Source: Naumovozyma dairenensis CBS 421
Taxonomy: Eukaryota; Ascomycota; Saccharomycetes; Saccharomycetales; Saccharomycetaceae
DNA length: 64,000 bases
Direction: 5' to 3'
NCBI RefSeq assembly: GCF_000227115.2
Contig: NC_016486.1
Coordinates: 434,001-498,000 of the forward strand
Shown here: positions 29,984 to 40,374 of the stretch, in pieces
How positions within the stretch are numbered: position 1 is the first letter of the stretch
How the letters are laid out: each line of letters starts with the position of its first letter
Notes under the pieces: model-generated
Told to the model about the DNA's origin: nothing
Seen by the model: only the letters and a program-made list of their open reading frames with translations
Database searches by the model: none
Position numbers and translations under genes: made by a program

Positions 29984-32900
29984 TGTTTTCTTATTCTTCG
30001 ATGAAATAAAAAGAAGTTACTAGGGACTCACGAAGGAAGAGATATAAATAACTCCTTGATCAACCACTTCTGAATAAGGGCTCTTGTGTATTGAATCTTT
30101 ATATTACAACATCATGGATGAGCTTTAATTCAGTACGTACTTATTTCTAATAATAACGACACGCTAATCCAAAAAGTGAAAAATTTCAAAATGGAACTTG
30201 GATAGACAACATAAAGTTTTTACATACAAAACCATGACAAAACAAAAAAGGCCAAGCTATAGTCATGACTATATACGATATAAATGTCTTTATCCCCAGT
30301 ACGAGCAATGGCTCCATCTACAGAAGATTACGGCATTAGGTGATAGCTGTATACTAACAAAGTTGAATATTAAGAAGAGGAGAGATGAATGTCGGATGCT
30401 GAACTAACGACGGATAGTATATTACTTCAATCTTTTAACTTAATCGAAATACTTTTCCTTTCGAAGGATGAAGCGATTTACGGGAAGAATAGCCAATTTC
30501 TGATCAGGTTTGCCATTCTGAGTCCCTAAATGTACTCAATAAATGATCATAGTAAAGGGCTCAGACAAACTTCCGTAAATTTGACACATTTATTAACATG
30601 CCACTTTAGGAATGGGTTCGCTAAAGACGTACTTTCATTATACGATACAAATTAAGAAAGTATTTTTAGGGCTAGATAAAGCTCATAAACTATGGTATGT
30701 TACCTGAATAATACAGGTAACGAATACTATCCAGGGGTTTGCGCATATATTGAAACAGCTACCATAATTTATACGATGTATGTGATTGCTTAATTATTGC
30801 ATCAATCCCGGAAATTACAAATGAACTTCGGATTTAAATGAAGACTTCTTGATCAGTATGTCCGCTGATATCTCTCTGGGCAGCTATATTACAGACTTTC
30901 TTATCGTAACTAAAAATGGGACGAAGTGCCGGAATTGTACAGTGACACATCGATAAAAATAACTACAGCTAACCATTAAAGGAGAATGAAGCCCATTATG
31001 CTCCATACCATCCAACTCTCAATAAAATTCCAATGGTTGACTGTTTTCAGACCCAATTGTTAAATACCTGGAAGAAAAGTACATTAATGATAACTGGTCG
31101 CAAGAAGTTTTGAGTGTGCGGAAACTAATGCCGGAAGTGATTTGGAATTATCTCGAGGAAACTAGCCAATCCAATGCACGTTCGTAGGCCAAAAATAATG
31201 AGTGTGAATTGAAAGAGGTCCAAAATATATCTATACTACAATGCGACCTATATACAGGAGAGTTAATGGTGTGCATACATTAGGGGTAAAGAACGGAATT
31301 ATATGATATTAGTTACCGAAATATCCTTAGAGTTTAGGATACTACCAAGAAGACACGGCGTCACAAGTAAGACCTTACGGGGTTGATCTCATTTGCCTCC
31401 TCCAAAAACGTCATATGTCATAGGGAACTCAGTTAGATACAATTAATTATGACGACAAAATAGGAAATTAATAATAAATACAGATAGAAGAAATGTTTAG
31501 AGAATAAATAAAAATGAAAAAGATGGGTAAACTTGTAAATCAGATAACTGGGAAAAAGCCATTTAATAGACAATTGGAAAATAGTGAACGTATTAGAAAA
31601 GCAAACTGGAATAACTTGGACAATCAGAGGCTGCAATTGAGGTTTTTAAATCGAAGCTAACTCCGAGATTTAGTAGCGCCACAGAGACGTGGTCCAGGAA
31701 TTAAAAAAGAACCATTCCCCTCCCAGGAAAATGGTCTGGTCATATTGAAGAATACCGCCTCTAAAACCTGAATAAAACAAGCATGCTACATTCTACTCGT
31801 ACCCGTTGTATGTGAAACAAAAGCAGTGTGACTACATAGCTCCTTTTAGGGAGAAATAGCAGTGGGAACTTCGTCTCTATCTCACTCATATGTTTTATCA
31901 TAAGATCTATCAACTTCAATAAATCAGGCGATAAGCGTAGTGCAGATTCTTGAAATTGTAGGGACTTTTGTACCAATTTCTGGTTCAAGAGGTCTTCCAT
32001 TGACAATATCTGCTATACAGATTAGTTCCAATAGTCCCTTTCCCGTCTGAGGACTAAGGTTTGGGTCGAGAGCTGGCAAAGGGCACTATTATCAGGAGTA
32101 AACCGTTGCATATTTCGATTTGTCATCAAATATAAGGATATTTTTAGCGTCTGCTTTTAGCGCCTGAGCTGTTCCAAATTGTTTTTTTTTGAATCGTTAG
32201 CGGTAAGACTTTTACGAACTATTTTTAAAAGTATTTAGTTGGAAAAATGCTACCTATCACGCCGAGTATGCTGTCTGTACATAACTACTCCAACTGAACA
32301 ACCTCCAAGAATTTTCAGTGTGTTAACAAACCAGCCAATTAACTAATAGATAAAAAACAAATAAAAAACTATGAAGATAAGGGGAAAGAGCAAATATTAG
32401 GAGAGGTATCACGTTCCATTTGAAAAAAACAAAAACACTTTTTAGGTCGGTTTTTTTCTGACTTCATTCATTTCTCGCACCCATATATTCCAGTGGTACT
32501 ACAGAAACATCTTTCTGGTATATTCACTTCACCGTGGTATTTTGTCCAAGGCATTAACAGAAATTACAATCATCAAGATGGTTACTTTGTTTATATATGA
32601 CCGATGAAGATAAGAAACACCCAACCAAGAAGAATAATCAATTACAGACAAATATTGGAGAAATAACCTCGACGGCACTTTTTTATTTAATTTGTGTTAT
32701 GTCTTGTTCAAGGAGTTAATTATGGTACGATAAAAAGAATGTTCTGGACCCGGCATTATTATTTGGGGTCCATTGTTCTAAACACACGTAGGTTTTAAAG
32801 CAAGACGCAATGCATGATTGACGTTTCTATTTTATCTATTGTATTCCATTGTTACAAATAAACGTGGTCGACACATAAATACGTAAACGTTATATGTAAT

Positions 32901-33627
32901 CACTGCATAATGGAATTAGGGTATTGATATGTGGCTGATTGGAAGGTCTGGGCGGTGTATACTGTTTGCTTATACCTCGTCGGAGCTTATTTTGTGTCGG
33001 AGTTTTTTCAGCGCCATACGGCTTCTAAAATGCATTGAGTTGCGTTTTGGACGTAAATCAATTTGAATCATAGTCTTAACATACAGATAAAATAATTAAA
33101 TAAACCGGAAATTATACTCCGCCAATTTTTAAATGACATCATTTTGGTTCCATTGACAGTTTACAGGATTCTGATTTTATTCCTTGCATTTTTTTCGGTT
33201 TGCCATAAAAAGATTACTTTGTGCTTCCTACGAGGTTTTGAGGTATCAGTAATACCCGATGACTTTGAACCCAATGGAAATCGAGGAGTATACTACTAGT
33301 CTTTCGAAATAAATAATTCTATGGTTGCTATGTAATGTCGAGAGTACATTCAAGGTTAATCTTTTCCCCATTTTTTGGCATCGTTCATACCATTTCATTC
33401 GATATATAAACTTGGCCTATTTCTTCCATTTTCCTTTCAATTCCTTACTCTTAATCTTTTTAAAATATGTGGTTCAATTGAATCAAGACAAGACTGTTTT
33501 TTCGCTATCTAGAATTGGTAATTCTATTATTATAATAAAATAAGAATAATAATAATATTAATAATAATAATAACAAAATTTGAAATATAAATTTTCGCTA
33601 GAACTTCTTTTCCATTACATCATAGCT
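29984..33627. other. Insertion-like region between ERV46 and the GATA gene
   Basis: About 3.6 kb with no intact gene. It holds a decayed protein gene on the plus strand (30234-31771), an antisense 80-codon ORF (31761-32000, MEDLLNQKLVQKSLQFQESA), a 7-bp inverted pair TGGACCC/GGGTCCA around 32745-32775, and the promoter of the GATA gene with TATAAAC at about 33404 and AAT triplets at 33545-33570. Nothing recognisable remains in 32050-33300. Confidence 0.6.
30234..31771 (+). pseudogene. Decayed protein-coding gene, unidentified
   Basis: Coding-like segments follow one another on the plus strand in shifting frames with stops between them. Frame A, 30234-30386: MTKQKRPSYSHDYIRYKC and on. Frame B, 30389-30526: MSDAELTTDSILLQSFNLIE and on. 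Then 30754-30834 (LIIASIPEITNEL), 30825-30920 (DFLISMSADISLGSYITDFL), 30920-30976 (DEVPELYSDTSIKITTANH), 30991-31047 (HYAPYHPTLNKIPMVDCF), 31041-31184 (DPIVKYLEEKYINDNWSQEV), 31188-31280, and 31514-31768 with one stop. Together they suggest about 500 codons of a former gene with many single-base indels. The protein family was not recognised. Nothing comparable lies between ERV46 and PTA1 in S. cerevisiae. The chain of frames is my own reading and has not been tested by alignment. Confidence 0.5.
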
Positions 33628-34887
33628 ATGTATGACACAGATAAACAAATTCGCTTGATCTTGGAAGCTGCAAAATTTGTGGAAGATGAAGAAGACAAAA
33701 AGGCTAGGGAAGAAGCCGAAACTGAAGCTACTAGCCAAAACACCAGCACAAACACCAGTTTAGCAAACAACGCTAATGATGCTGAGCTAATTACACCTCC
33801 GGATTCATCCACTGGAGGGAGTTCTCCTTCCATGGAGAACGAAATTGCAACCACCACCGTTTCAACAAACGTTATTGTTGTTGAGTCAGTCACACCAACA
33901 GTCATCTCCTTTGAAGAGAGTTCTGTTCGTGCGACAAACGAAAATGATACCTCTACCACTTCAACAAGCGTCAGCAATGTTAAGCTAGCTACGCCTCCAG
34001 AATTATCCATTGAAGGGCGTTCTGATTCTACTGCCTCTACTGCTTCTGTTGCATGTACCTCAACTACGCTCAAAGGGTTGAAGAATATGGAAATTTTCAA
34101 GGGTGATTCAAAGCTGTTTACCCTAGCTACTATTTGTGGTAACAACTTTGTAAAGCCAGAACAGGAAAACAAGATCTGTCCACCAGAGGGCAATAAGAGT
34201 TTTATTCTATTTCTCCATCTCCTTACCCTCCTCCTGTTAGTGACAAGATTTTTAATACCCATCAAGGGTCAAGTTCTCAACATGTACAACAAGAACAATT
34301 ACAATTACAAGAAGGTGACAAAGAAGGTAAGGTTTCTAAAAAGCGTAAAGTTCATTTTGAAGATGACATTGTTGTTGATGTTGTTTCTGATGATGCATAT
34401 AAGGAACCCGTCAAGAAACGCGCCAAGAAACAAAAACGCCAAGAAAAATGACTCTGGAACTCCGAATCCCACTGATGCCAGTGCCGCCACTACCACTGCC
34501 ACTACTAAAGTAAAGTCTCCCACTAAGACTCCTAAATCAAATCCAAGTGCTAAATGTGGTCAATGTCGAGATGAGGAAACACCAGAGTGGCGTAGGGGCC
34601 CCTACGGCAAAAACAACAAGCTCTGTAACAAGTGCGGATTATTTTATCGTAAATTATGTAAGAGATTCGGTGACTATCGTGGTACTGCCATTTTACGGTT
34701 TAGATTCAGGGGGAGAGATTATAAGGGTATGCGTGACATGCCAACAACCAGCGAGGAACTTAAAGATGAGTACTTAGATAAATTGAAAGAGGATAAAACT
34801 CTTGATCAAAATTTCAGATTGATCGAAGCATCTCTAGTTAAAAAGTCTAAAAGAAGAAAAACCCCTATCCAAATGGTGAACGCTTAA
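33628..34887 (+). CDS. GATA-type zinc finger protein, ECM23/SRD1-like
   Basis: A single GATA finger lies at about residues 310-337 of 419 (CGQCRDEETPEWRRGPYG, then LCNKCGLFYRKLCKRFG). The part after the second Cys pair resembles yeast Ecm23 and Srd1, small GATA proteins linked to rRNA processing and pseudohyphal growth; assignment to one of them is not possible. The start is the first ATG, 33628 (MYDTDKQIRLILEAAKFVED). The N-terminal half is Ser/Thr-rich with two related segments (LITPPDSSTGGSSPS, LATPPELSIEGRSDS). Residues about 192-273 look like out-of-frame translation (FILFLHLLTLLLLV), while the next frame reads SISPSPYPPPVSDKIF and a basic KKRKVHFEDD stretch. The finger loop has 19 residues between Cys pairs, one or two more than usual. 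Confidence 0.8.
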   Translation: MYDTDKQIRLILEAAKFVEDEEDKKAREEAETEATSQNTSTNTSLANNANDAELITPPDSSTGGSSPSMENEIATTTVSTNVIVVESVTPTVISFEESSVRATNENDTSTTSTSVSNVKLATPPELSIEGRSDSTASTASVACTSTTLKGLKNMEIFKGDSKLFTLATICGNNFVKPEQENKICPPEGNKSFILFLHLLTLLLLVTRFLIPIKGQVLNMYNKNNYNYKKVTKKVRFLKSVKFILKMTLLLMLFLMMHIRNPSRNAPRNKNAKKNDSGTPNPTDASAATTTATTKVKSPTKTPKSNPSAKCGQCRDEETPEWRRGPYGKNNKLCNKCGLFYRKLCKRFGDYRGTAILRFRFRGRDYKGMRDMPTTSEELKDEYLDKLKEDKTLDQNFRLIEASLVKKSKRRKTPIQMVNA

Positions 34888-35026
34888 ATATCTTTCCTGC
34901 CTATGTCTGTGTGTCTATATATTGTCTTGTTTTGGTTTGATTTGTTTTAATATAGACTACAATTTCAAATAATATTCGATAATAATAATATTCTATAACA
35001 ACAATAATAATATTCTATAATGATAT

Positions 35027-35070
<44 letters not shown>

Positions 35071-36096
35071 ATAATAATATTACTAATAATAATATTACTA
35101 ATAATAATTTGTTTATACCGGTTATAGTATCGAAAGGTAGGAAGATGAGTATTAAAAAGGATGCCTGTATATATGTATGAAATGAAACGGAGCTAGATTA
35201 TGCTCGGTCTATAATAAAAAGAAAGGTACTATTCTCATTACATTAATGGAATGATAGTATGTGTTTCATAGTTTTGGAACTACCCAACCAAATAATTCTT
35301 TGATATCTCTGATTAGAAGGTCTTTAACTAAATAGTGTTAAAATCGATGAAGATAAAAAAAATTATATCACAATATATTATAATATGATATGTGGGTAAA
35401 TATATGTAGCCCGACTATCACCCCTCAATCGAGCCAGCAATGTGGGATATATAAATGGATAATGTAATAAGATTGAGTATATAATACGTAGACATATGAC
35501 GACAAATACACATATTGGACCAATGTATACACTATTAAGTAACCGTTAAGTAATCAATAAACAAGAACAACAGCAGTGACACTCAAGATCATACTGACAA
35601 CTCTCAGGTAGAGAAATAGAGAGACTCCGGTGGCTCTAATGCTTAACCAGATCATATGAGGTAGCTTATTATATTCGGTATACTCTTGTTAGTCCAACAT
35701 CATCTCTTACCAGAATAATAGTACTGGAACGATTAGATGGGTCACCCGGCTAGTAACCCTAAAAAATCACTGGCTTAAACTAAATAAGGGCATCCATTTA
35801 AAACCCTGTATAGATATAAAAGACCTATTGGAAGACAGCAAAATGAAAATAATAATATACAAGCGTCAAATCTAAAGAGATGTATCTTGTTCTTGAGAAA
35901 ACAATGGAAAATTGATTCTTCTTGCACTACCCATCCAGGTTCGACTGCTTATTATATCATATATTGGTTTTTGAGCTGAGGGTCTAAGTAACTAAGTTCC
36001 AGAGAGTTCTGAAAATATCTAATCTATTGACATACTTTCATTGAGACTTCTTTCAAAAACAAAAAAAATAGAGCCATTGTTGAAAACTTGAGTCCA
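34888..36096. other. Spacer between the GATA gene and PTA1
   Basis: 1.2 kb without a gene. It contains AT- and AAT-rich tracts, 14 tandem ACT units (35028-35069), and a 35400-35700 stretch that vaguely recalls a decayed Ty long terminal repeat (TATATAAATGG, GGATAATGTAATAAGATTGA, and TGTTAGTCCAACA at its end) but without clear ends or target duplication. Confidence 0.5.
35028..35069 (+). repeat. ACT trinucleotide microsatellite (14 units)
   Basis: Fourteen uninterrupted ACT units (TAC/TACT phase) followed by AAT-type triplets to about 35107. Noncoding, 140 bp after the GATA gene. Likely length-polymorphic between strains. Confidence 0.9.
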
Positions 36097-38589
36097 ATGT
36101 CGATTCATGCAAATATTAAACAGGAACTAGATTCATCTGTAACATCAGATGATTCTAAACCACTCTCTAATTATCCAGAAAACGCCACGAATACAGCAGA
36201 TGATAAATCTACTTTAGAAAATTTGATTCAAGCAAGAACGTTAGCATTAGAACAAAATACGGCAGAAATGTTACCCAAAGTCTTAGAAACAACGTCAAAT
36301 TTACTTTTCCAAAAAACAGAATTTCCACAAACTCCTTCTTCTAAAAACGAGTATTCCAGCTTGGCTCACTTTTATATAGATCTATTTCATACTTTATTAA
36401 TTAATTCTCGAATTTCCAATATCGAGAAATCATTAATAGCATCTGCCCATTTCCATGAATTATTTACTTTAATTACAACAACAGGAGATCCAATCCTATA
36501 TAAATCAGCCATCTTGACCTATTCACAAACGTATCCATTATTATTAGACTTAGTTGCCAAAACATCAAATGAAAAATTATGGTCCGATATGACTAAATTG
36601 AAAAGATTCATTATATCAAATTGGAAATCAATTTATCCATTATCAACATGCGAGAATGGAATTATCTCTGGAGTGGATCTAGATAGTGATGATAAAAATA
36701 TGGGATGTAAGTTGGCATCAGTTAAATTCATGTCACAAGTAATCATAAGCCAAATCTCCTCATCTTCCTCTTCTTCTCTAGCTATTCCTGATAATCATCC
36801 TGTTTTGGGATCACAACGACGTCTAGAAAAGGAGGCAAAAGCAATACTGGACCTTCTTTTAAATTATCTTATTGATGAACCAATGATGGTATCGAGTTTA
36901 TTCATTGGTATATTGAATGTATTAGCATTCATTTTGAAGGCAAGGTCGCAAACAACAGTCAGGATATTGTCAGGAATTTTAAAATTCAATGTGGATGGGA
37001 AATATATGATTGACGAGAAAAACGTTCTGAAGTATAGATTGTCTAAAAGAATGGTTGAAAGATGTTATAAGAATTTCGCTCAATTTGGTATTAAGAATCA
37101 ATTGATTAAGAATGATTCACCATCTTCATCCTCAGGTGCTGAGAGCAATACATCAACTACAAGTAGTAGCAACTTCTATGGGAAATTCTCTAAAATCTCA
37201 CAAACTTTACATATAATTGGAGAAGAAACAAAGGCAAAGGGTATTTTAAATTATGAAGAGACGGCTTTCATTAATATAATACCAGATAATGAAAGATCAA
37301 GAATAATGAATAATAGAGAGAAATTCCAATTAAAAAAGACAATTGATTTCAATAATAATTTATTAACTGATTTGAAAAATTATTCGTTAGAAAAATTAGA
37401 GTCGAGTGGAAATGACCCAAATAGAATCTTCAATAATTCAACAATCGCGATTGATAATTCTTATAGTTCCATTTTCTCATTAATGAATAGTGATAACTCT
37501 AAATTCGATTTATCACAATTTAAGACTGAGCAAAAAGGGAAAGAAAGTGAAATTCTAATTCAATTGGCCTCGGAGGCTTTATCAAGTGTTGATACCAATA
37601 GGTTTATTAATGCTTTATCGATTGTTGCTTCAAGATATACAGATTTAATGAATAAGACACCTAATCCGAAAGAAAAACGTTCACATGATGATACTGATAA
37701 TAATAATAATAATAATAATAATAAAGAAATTGAAGAAGATGGGTATGATTTCAATAGCTCTGAAATACCTACAAAGAAATTAAAAATGGAACCTAGTCAG
37801 GAAGATGATGTAAATAAATATAAAGTAGAAGAAGATGAAGAAGACGAAGAGGAGGAGGAAGCTATCAAAACAACTGACCTTGATGATACAAAGTATTTAT
37901 TTAAACTGGAACCAATGGATAGAGATACTAAAATAGCCAATATTAAACGAATAATTCAAAATATATTGTCAGTTAAGGACCAAAGAGAAGAAAATAGTCT
38001 GATGATATCAGCGAATAATAGTAATAATAACCAAGATATATTTAGTCCGTTAAATAAGATCAAGTTAATTGACTGGAAAAATGAAAACTCTGGATTTGAT
38101 ATTTTAATTAGATTAGCTAGTCGTGGTGTTGATAATAATGAAAATTCGGGACTTTGCGGTGATATAATTAGAGACAATTTATATGAATATATGTTACAAG
38201 ATTTTGATAACAAAGTTGGATTAATGGTCGAATGGCTAAATGAAGAATGGTACTTTGAGTCCATTTCAAAATCTTTTGAATTTGCTACTTATAACAAATG
38301 GTCATTAAGATTATTAGATGGGTTAATACCATTTTTAGAAAACAATCATAGACGATTATTTATTAGATTAATGAGTGAACTACCTAAATTGACAATGGAT
38401 CATATTAATAAAATGAGACAAATATGTATGGACCCAGCAAGAAACTCGTTAGGGTTCCAAACTTTGAAGTTTTTAGTGATGTTTAGGCCGCCAGTGAAGG
38501 GCATAATTAAAGAATTTTTGGAATCCATATTGAAGGAAGATGCTACATTAGAAAAGCAATGTAATTCCATATTGAGTAAATTTTACTAA
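36097..38589 (+). CDS. PTA1: Cleavage and polyadenylation factor subunit Pta1 (symplekin)
   Basis: Pta1 is the scaffold of the yeast cleavage and polyadenylation factor, needed for mRNA 3'-end formation and also for pre-tRNA processing. The first ATG of the frame is 36097 (MSIHANIKQELDSS), giving 830 aa against 785 in S. cerevisiae. Conserved pieces: MLPKVLETTSNLLF, YPLLLDLVAKTSNEKLW, an Ess1/Ssu72-binding-type HEAT N-terminal region, KISQTLHIIGEETKAKGILN, and the C-terminal LMSELPKLTMDHINKMRQIC and RNSLGFQTLKFLVMFRPPV. An Asn run (about residues 532-540) and an acidic Asp/Glu run follow near residues 575-590. It is transcribed away from ERV46. Confidence 0.95.
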   Translation: MSIHANIKQELDSSVTSDDSKPLSNYPENATNTADDKSTLENLIQARTLALEQNTAEMLPKVLETTSNLLFQKTEFPQTPSSKNEYSSLAHFYIDLFHTLLINSRISNIEKSLIASAHFHELFTLITTTGDPILYKSAILTYSQTYPLLLDLVAKTSNEKLWSDMTKLKRFIISNWKSIYPLSTCENGIISGVDLDSDDKNMGCKLASVKFMSQVIISQISSSSSSSLAIPDNHPVLGSQRRLEKEAKAILDLLLNYLIDEPMMVSSLFIGILNVLAFILKARSQTTVRILSGILKFNVDGKYMIDEKNVLKYRLSKRMVERCYKNFAQFGIKNQLIKNDSPSSSSGAESNTSTTSSSNFYGKFSKISQTLHIIGEETKAKGILNYEETAFINIIPDNERSRIMNNREKFQLKKTIDFNNNLLTDLKNYSLEKLESSGNDPNRIFNNSTIAIDNSYSSIFSLMNSDNSKFDLSQFKTEQKGKESEILIQLASEALSSVDTNRFINALSIVASRYTDLMNKTPNPKEKRSHDDTDNNNNNNNNKEIEEDGYDFNSSEIPTKKLKMEPSQEDDVNKYKVEEDEEDEEEEEAIKTTDLDDTKYLFKLEPMDRDTKIANIKRIIQNILSVKDQREENSLMISANNSNNNQDIFSPLNKIKLIDWKNENSGFDILIRLASRGVDNNENSGLCGDIIRDNLYEYMLQDFDNKVGLMVEWLNEEWYFESISKSFEFATYNKWSLRLLDGLIPFLENNHRRLFIRLMSELPKLTMDHINKMRQICMDPARNSLGFQTLKFLVMFRPPVKGIIKEFLESILKEDATLEKQCNSILSKFY

Positions 38590-39035
38590 ATTTCACGATT
38601 CATGGACTATATAATATAATACAATATAAAATCATAGAATATAACGAAGCCTTTTCATATCATAATGCTCCAATATATCTATATGTGAAAGTAAAACAAT
38701 CTACCAAGATATTGAATGTTTCTCTCCCTTTCTATGTTGAATCCTCAGTTTTATTCTATTCTGACTCTGTTTTACTTCCCTTATCCAATCGATCGATATC
38801 TCGGACATAACCGTCGCCGTCGCATCAGAATCAACTAACATGATTTTAAATATCGATAAGGAACTACGAATATACTTCAAGGGAATATCAAAGGTAAGAA
38901 GGAATATAAAGGTAACTTCAAGTAGAAAACCGGTTGATATAGATCTAACTATATACATATTTAGTATCATATTTTATTCTACTATAGATTCTTCAATATT
39001 CATTGCTGATAAAGCCTTCGAAATACAAACAAACA
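38590..39035. other. PTA1-GCV3 spacer (GCV3 promoter)
   Basis: 446 bp holding the PTA1 3' end and the GCV3 promoter. It contains a TGACTC site at 38762-38767 and no gene. Confidence 0.6.
38762..38767 (+). promoter_or_regulatory. TGACTC (Bas1/Gcn4-type) site upstream of GCV3
   Basis: TGACTC is the core bound by Gcn4 and Bas1. It sits about 270 bp upstream of GCV3. Glycine-cleavage genes in S. cerevisiae are known to be controlled through Bas1/Gcn4-type sites, so the location fits; the core is short and could be chance. Confidence 0.4.
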
Positions 39036-39599
39036 ATGTACCCTATAATCACAAGAAGCGTACCAGTACAATTAGGAAGGAGAATTGCAAAACCATCATT
39101 AACGCTAACATTAAGAACAGTAGTAGCTAATAATGGTAGTAAAAGGTGGGCATCCTCAGTCAATTCTCTAACAAAAACACAATTACCATTCACTTATTCC
39201 CCTAATGGTCCAAAGATTGTGAAATATACCAAAGATCATGAATGGATTGCCGCTCATGAAGATGGGATTGCGTTCATTGGTATTTCAAAATACGCATCTG
39301 ATTCATTAGGTGATGCTACATACATTGAGCTACCTGAAGTAGACACCATCATTGAAGAAGGTGAATCAATGGGGTCTGTAGAGTCTGTGAAATCTGCCTC
39401 CGAGATCTATCAACCAGTTAAGGGAGAAGTTGTTGAAGTTAATACTGAATTGGAAAATAAACCTCAATTGATTAATCAAGATCCCATGGGATTAGGTTGG
39501 ATTGCTAAGATTAAACTTGATAGTATGAATGATATTGATTCATCTGATAAACTACTAAGTTTGGATCAATACGAAGAATCTTTGAAACATGATGATTGA
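39036..39599 (+). CDS. GCV3: Glycine cleavage system H protein, mitochondrial
   Basis: The H protein carries the lipoyl arm that shuttles the aminomethyl group between the P, T and L proteins in mitochondria, and yeast Gcv3 is also needed for lipoylation of other enzymes. The first ATG in the frame is 39036, giving 187 aa. Residues 1-45 are basic and hydroxylated with no acids (a mitochondrial presequence). The lipoyl domain contains the modified lysine K119 in GSVESVKSASEIYQPVKGEV. YALO44C order is kept: PTA1, GCV3 in tandem, then BOL1 convergent 88 bp beyond the stop. Confidence 0.96.
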   Translation: MYPIITRSVPVQLGRRIAKPSLTLTLRTVVANNGSKRWASSVNSLTKTQLPFTYSPNGPKIVKYTKDHEWIAAHEDGIAFIGISKYASDSLGDATYIELPEVDTIIEEGESMGSVESVKSASEIYQPVKGEVVEVNTELENKPQLINQDPMGLGWIAKIKLDSMNDIDSSDKLLSLDQYEESLKHDD

Positions 39600-39687
39600 T
39601 TCAATATATATATTCTATTTCGTTTATGTTTTTTTTTATATATAGTACATTTTACAGGTACGTACGAGAATAATAATATGGTGATAA

Positions 39688-40116
39688 TTATTTAGTAAAC
39701 TCCTTTATCGTCTTTGTAGTTAATTGTAAAGCATGTACTTGATCTACTTCTATTTCATGATTCAATAAACTGTATACTAATTGGTGTCTCTTTACCAGTG
39801 GTAATCCTTGGAATTTATCACTGACAATCTCTAATCTTAAATGCGATTCTGTAGTATTAGTAGCAGTTTCCATAGGTTCATGAGTGGCATGTTTATAAGA
39901 GTCGTTAAAGATTTGATAGTGGACCATGTCTGGGAATGCTTCTTTAATCTTGGCATTTATCTTTGTGATGATGGGCCCATCTATCCTCTGGTTTGCTGGA
40001 AGGTCTGACGATGTGGCGGATGACATTACGGATCTTGTAGAAAGCAAAGTCTTGGAAAAGTTCGATTTTGATCTTGACAATAGACCAATGGCTCTCGTTG
40101 TACTTTTAGATAGCAT
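39688..40116 (-). CDS. BOL1: Mitochondrial BolA-like protein Bol1
   Basis: Bol1 is a mitochondrial BolA protein that works with the monothiol glutaredoxin Grx5 in late [4Fe-4S] cluster delivery. The 142-aa product has a basic presequence (MLSKSTTRAIGLLSRSKSNF) and a BolA domain (residues about 48-140: GPIITKINAKIKEAFPD, SHLRLEIVSDKFQGLPLVKR, HQLVYSLLNHEI, VHALQLTTKT). Position and strand match YAL044W-A. A second BolA gene (BOL3) lies 5 kb away, as in S. cerevisiae. Confidence 0.93.
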   Translation of the reverse strand: MLSKSTTRAIGLLSRSKSNFSKTLLSTRSVMSSATSSDLPANQRIDGPIITKINAKIKEAFPDMVHYQIFNDSYKHATHEPMETATNTTESHLRLEIVSDKFQGLPLVKRHQLVYSLLNHEIEVDQVHALQLTTKTIKEFTK

Positions 40117-40374
40117 GCTTGGGAGAACGTTTGTTTAGCTTAGTTGTATCAACATTATGTAACTTAAGAATGACTCCAGTATGAAAAAATTTCTGGCAAA
40201 TTGGAAATGAACATAAAAACCACAAGTACTGGAAAAACCATATATCGATTGAATAATAAATTACATTTTAAATTCAAAAAAAAGTTGAAAGTATTTATCT
40301 TAATCTATGTATATGTATGCTAATTACAATGTCTTATAGAAAGGTTATGGTTATATTATAGCTACATGTCGCCC

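Noticed and set aside
35930..35945. Isolated GGTTCGACTGC resembling a tRNA B box
   Set aside because: No A box, anticodon arm or acceptor pairing at the proper distance.
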